A DNA stretch of 64,000 bases, taken from assembly GCF_001305675.1 (NCBI RefSeq), contig NZ_CP011853.1, forward strand, positions 1,550,001 through 1,614,000, in the 5' to 3' direction. The notes below the pieces were generated by a model that was not told where the DNA came from, did no database searches, and worked only from the letters and a program-made list of their open reading frames with translations. Both the position numbers and the translations under genes were made by a program. Positions 62,140 to 64,000 of this stretch are shown in pieces. Each line of letters starts with the position of its first letter. Position 1 is the stretch's first letter. Source of the stretch: Gordonia phthalatica. GTDB lineage: Bacteria; Actinomycetota; Actinomycetes; Mycobacteriales; Mycobacteriaceae.

Positions 62140-63379
62140 TTGATCGCTCTCCGTTCCGGGCCTGCCTCGCCGCCCACGCCTTCCTGACGGACGTCGCCAG
62201 CAGCATCGGCGCGCGATGCAGTTTGTCGACGCCCCACCGGGCGCGGCACTCGGCCCACACCCAGCACGCCGCGAACACTGCCAGCGCGATGAGGACGGCC
62301 GGCGCCGGCTTCCACGGTCGGTCCACGATGAGGATCGGGATCGCGAGCAGACACACGGCCTGCAGCACGTAGGAGTCGAGACTGCGGGCACCGGTGGCCA
62401 CCAGCGGACGCAGCAGATCGCGACGCATCCAGCGTAAGGCGGAGCGGAAGACGCCGTACACGCAGGTCACCACGAGGAACGACAGGACGGCTCGCACCGG
62501 CCCCAGATCCACCTTGTCGACCAACAGCACCAGGTGCGGGCGGAGGTCCTCGCTCATCACGGCGTCTTCGACGGTCAGGCCGACGATCATGGTGACGACC
62601 AGCAGGGGCACGAGCCATCGGTCGATCAGTTCGGGTAGTCGCCAGGCGTCCCACCGCCAGCCGATGACGATCGCAGGGACGAACAGGATCTGCCACGCCG
62701 CCCAGTTCTGGATCGGCGGACCGCCCGGGAACGACGTGATCGTCAGGACGCTGGTTCCGGTGGTTCCCGTCGGCCAGATCATCGTCGCCGCGTAGACCAC
62801 CAGCGATCCGCCCAGGACGACGGGCCACAGGCGGTTCGCGAGCAACGGCACCACGACCAGCGCCGACGCCATCAACAGCAGATACAGCACCAGGATGTTC
62901 CCGCCGCTGGGCAGGTAGCGCATGGTCGCCGCCCACTCGAGCAGGGTGCCGAGGCTCGGGTGGGGCGGAAGCTGCGTCAGTGCACGGAACTCCCGCGGCG
63001 CCACCGCCTGTGCCGCGGCGACCGCGATCAACGAGATGGCGAGCTGGCACACGTACAGCGTCACCAAACGTTTCGCGAGCCGCCGCAACGCGTACCCCAG
63101 GCCGAACTTCACGACCCATCGCTGGTAGACGATGCCGAGTACCAGGCCCGACAGCAGGACGAAGGCGCTCATGCCGTCGACGTAGGGGTAGGCGTGGGTG
63201 GGAACCGCGGCGACCGTTCCGTCGGCGAAGTGGAGGCTGATCATGCTCCAGATCGCGAGACCGCGTGTCGCATCGATCGCCAGATCGCGGCCGGAAGGCC
63301 GACGACGGCGCACCGGACGTGATGTCGGTGCGCCGTCGTCGGTCGGTGAGACGGAGGGTGACTGCGAAGTGGTCGTCAC
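62078..63379 (-). CDS. OpgC/acyltransferase-3-like membrane protein
   Basis: This 433-residue protein has about ten hydrophobic segments. The N-terminal RDLAIDATRGLAIWSMISLHF followed by YVDGMSAFVLLSGLVLGI is the pattern of OpgC and related membrane acyltransferases that decorate glycans or lipids. Acceptor unknown. GTG 63379 has AGGAGGGA ahead. The 3' end overlaps the PLP enzyme start, so the pair is probably co-translated. Confidence 0.8.
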   Translation of the reverse strand: MTTTSQSPSVSPTDDGAPTSRPVRRRRPSGRDLAIDATRGLAIWSMISLHFADGTVAAVPTHAYPYVDGMSAFVLLSGLVLGIVYQRWVVKFGLGYALRRLAKRLVTLYVCQLAISLIAVAAAQAVAPREFRALTQLPPHPSLGTLLEWAATMRYLPSGGNILVLYLLLMASALVVVPLLANRLWPVVLGGSLVVYAATMIWPTGTTGTSVLTITSFPGGPPIQNWAAWQILFVPAIVIGWRWDAWRLPELIDRWLVPLLVVTMIVGLTVEDAVMSEDLRPHLVLLVDKVDLGPVRAVLSFLVVTCVYGVFRSALRWMRRDLLRPLVATGARSLDSYVLQAVCLLAIPILIVDRPWKPAPAVLIALAVFAACWVWAECRARWGVDKLHRAPMLLATSVRKAWAARQARNGERSSERQRQPDEQAGQEGSRIHR

Positions 63380-63397
63380 ATCCCGTCCCTCCTTCGG

Positions 63398-64000
63398 CTA
63401 CGAGTACAGGTCGGCGATCGCCTGCTTGTAGGTGTCGTGGATCACGTTGCGCTTCAGCTTCATGGTCGGCGTCAGCTCGCCGGTCTCGATGGTGAAGTCG
63501 GTGTCGAGGATTTCATACTTCTTGATCGCCTCGGCGTGCGACACGGTCTTGTTGGCCGCGGCGACGGCGGAATCGATCTCCGCACGCAGATCCGCGTTGG
63601 CGATCAGTTCCTTCATCGGAGTCGACGCAGGCAGGCCCTTGCGCTCGAGCCAGCCGGGGACGGCCTCGGGGTCGATCGTGATCAGTGCGGCGATGAACGG
63701 CTGCTTGTCGCCGACGACCAGGCACTGGCTCACCAGCGGGTGCGCGCGGATGGTGTCCTCGAGCTGTGCCGGCGAGACGTTCTTGCCGCCTGCGGTGACG
63801 ATCAGTTCCTTCTTGCGGCCGGTGATGAACAGGTAGCCGTCCTCGAGGCGGCCGATGTCGCCGGTCAGGAACCAGCCGTCGACGATCGAGTCGGCGGTCG
63901 CCTTCTCGTTCTGCCAGTAGCCGGAGAAGACCATGCCGCCCTTGAGCAGCACCTCGCCGTCGTCCGCGATCTTCACGGTGACGCTGGGGACCGGGCGGCC
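63398..64000 (-). CDS. Long-chain acyl-CoA synthetase, C-terminal part
   Basis: The frame runs off the window end; about 200 C-terminal residues are visible. The AMP-binding family motifs GYWQNEKATADSIVDGWFLTGD, FITGRKKELIVTAGGKNVSP and the C-terminal EIDSAVAAANKTVSHAEAIKKY identify a FadD15/FAA1-like long-chain fatty acid CoA ligase. It activates fatty acids with ATP and CoA. It lies 18 bases upstream of the membrane acyltransferase-like gene on the same strand. Confidence 0.92.
   Translation of the reverse strand, partial: GRPVPSVTVKIADDGEVLLKGGMVFSGYWQNEKATADSIVDGWFLTGDIGRLEDGYLFITGRKKELIVTAGGKNVSPAQLEDTIRAHPLVSQCLVVGDKQPFIAALITIDPEAVPGWLERKGLPASTPMKELIANADLRAEIDSAVAAANKTVSHAEAIKKYEILDTDFTIETGELTPTMKLKRNVIHDTYKQAIADLYS

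Overview
The window is chromosomal DNA of a high-GC actinobacterium of the mycolic-acid group. The 16S rRNA regions I can read look most like Gordonia (moderate confidence, from memory). From atpA to the LprD-like gene the gene order follows, from memory, the M. tuberculosis stretch Rv1308-Rv1343c: atpAGDC, DUF2550, PduO-type adenosyltransferase, murA, rrn, nucS, methylmalonyl-CoA epimerase, thiolase, thioredoxin-TPR protein, glgB, dinG, pncB, clpS, DUF2017, P1 peptidase, mec-cysO-cysM, rhomboid, murI, MBL hydrolase, rph, rdgB, DUF3817 and LprD-like. Departures from that order mark accessory segments.

Region 1 (1-6.7 kb) holds the end of the F-ATPase operon with a strong terminator, DUF2550, and the divergent pair adenosyltransferase/murA. 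MurA has Asp at position 117 in place of the fosfomycin-reactive Cys. Region 2 (6.7-15 kb) is an alcohol-oxidation module: NDMA-type methanol dehydrogenase (mno), a MoxR ATPase, a VWA protein, a second iron-type alcohol dehydrogenase, a MnoS/MnoR-like two-component system, and a convergent methyltransferase matching the position and family of MftM (mycofactocin methyltransferase). A shared 21-bp operator-like sequence lies once upstream of mno and twice in tandem upstream of mftM. Region 3 (15-20.7 kb) is one rRNA operon, 16S-23S-5S, with no spacer tRNA, two candidate promoters, a 23S processing stem and a terminator.

Region 4 (20.7-35 kb) carries ltrA, succinate-semialdehyde dehydrogenase, nucS (non-canonical mismatch repair), a DivIVA-like coiled coil, the epimerase, thiolase, DUF3817, a cysteine-less thioredoxin-TPR protein, a butanediol dehydrogenase-type SDR, glgB, dinG, pncA and pncB. 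Region 5 (35-41.3 kb) is a tight operon-like run from clpS to the MBL hydrolase, including the CysO/Mec/CysM cysteine pathway. pncB and clpS diverge from a single 7-bp symmetric -10 element. CysO ends in GGR instead of GG, and murI appears to start at ATA or at an overlapping GTG.

Region 6 (41.3-48.9 kb) interrupts the conserved order between the MBL hydrolase and rph. It holds an XRE regulator, a type III-like restriction subunit broken by an internal deletion, an intact modification methyltransferase with an AT-richer target-recognition segment, and a self-inhibited class II Fic protein. A near-identical 65-bp hairpin repeat flanks it on both sides, within a small family of nested palindromes.

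Region 7 (48.9-64 kb) has rph-rdgB, a second DUF3817, an LprD-like membrane protein, an iron-box-controlled siderophore-interacting protein, a PAP2-RR-HK operon, an ECF42 sigma factor with its YCII partner and a matching autoregulatory promoter, a pentapeptide protein, VOC and DUF385 proteins, tRNA-Leu(UAG), a class I methyltransferase, a LysE exporter, a small membrane protein, a trans-sulfuration PLP enzyme, an OpgC/acyltransferase-like membrane protein and the end of a long-chain acyl-CoA synthetase. Many first genes carry TANNNT exactly 6-7 bases before the start codon, which predicts leaderless mRNAs and fixes several starts.
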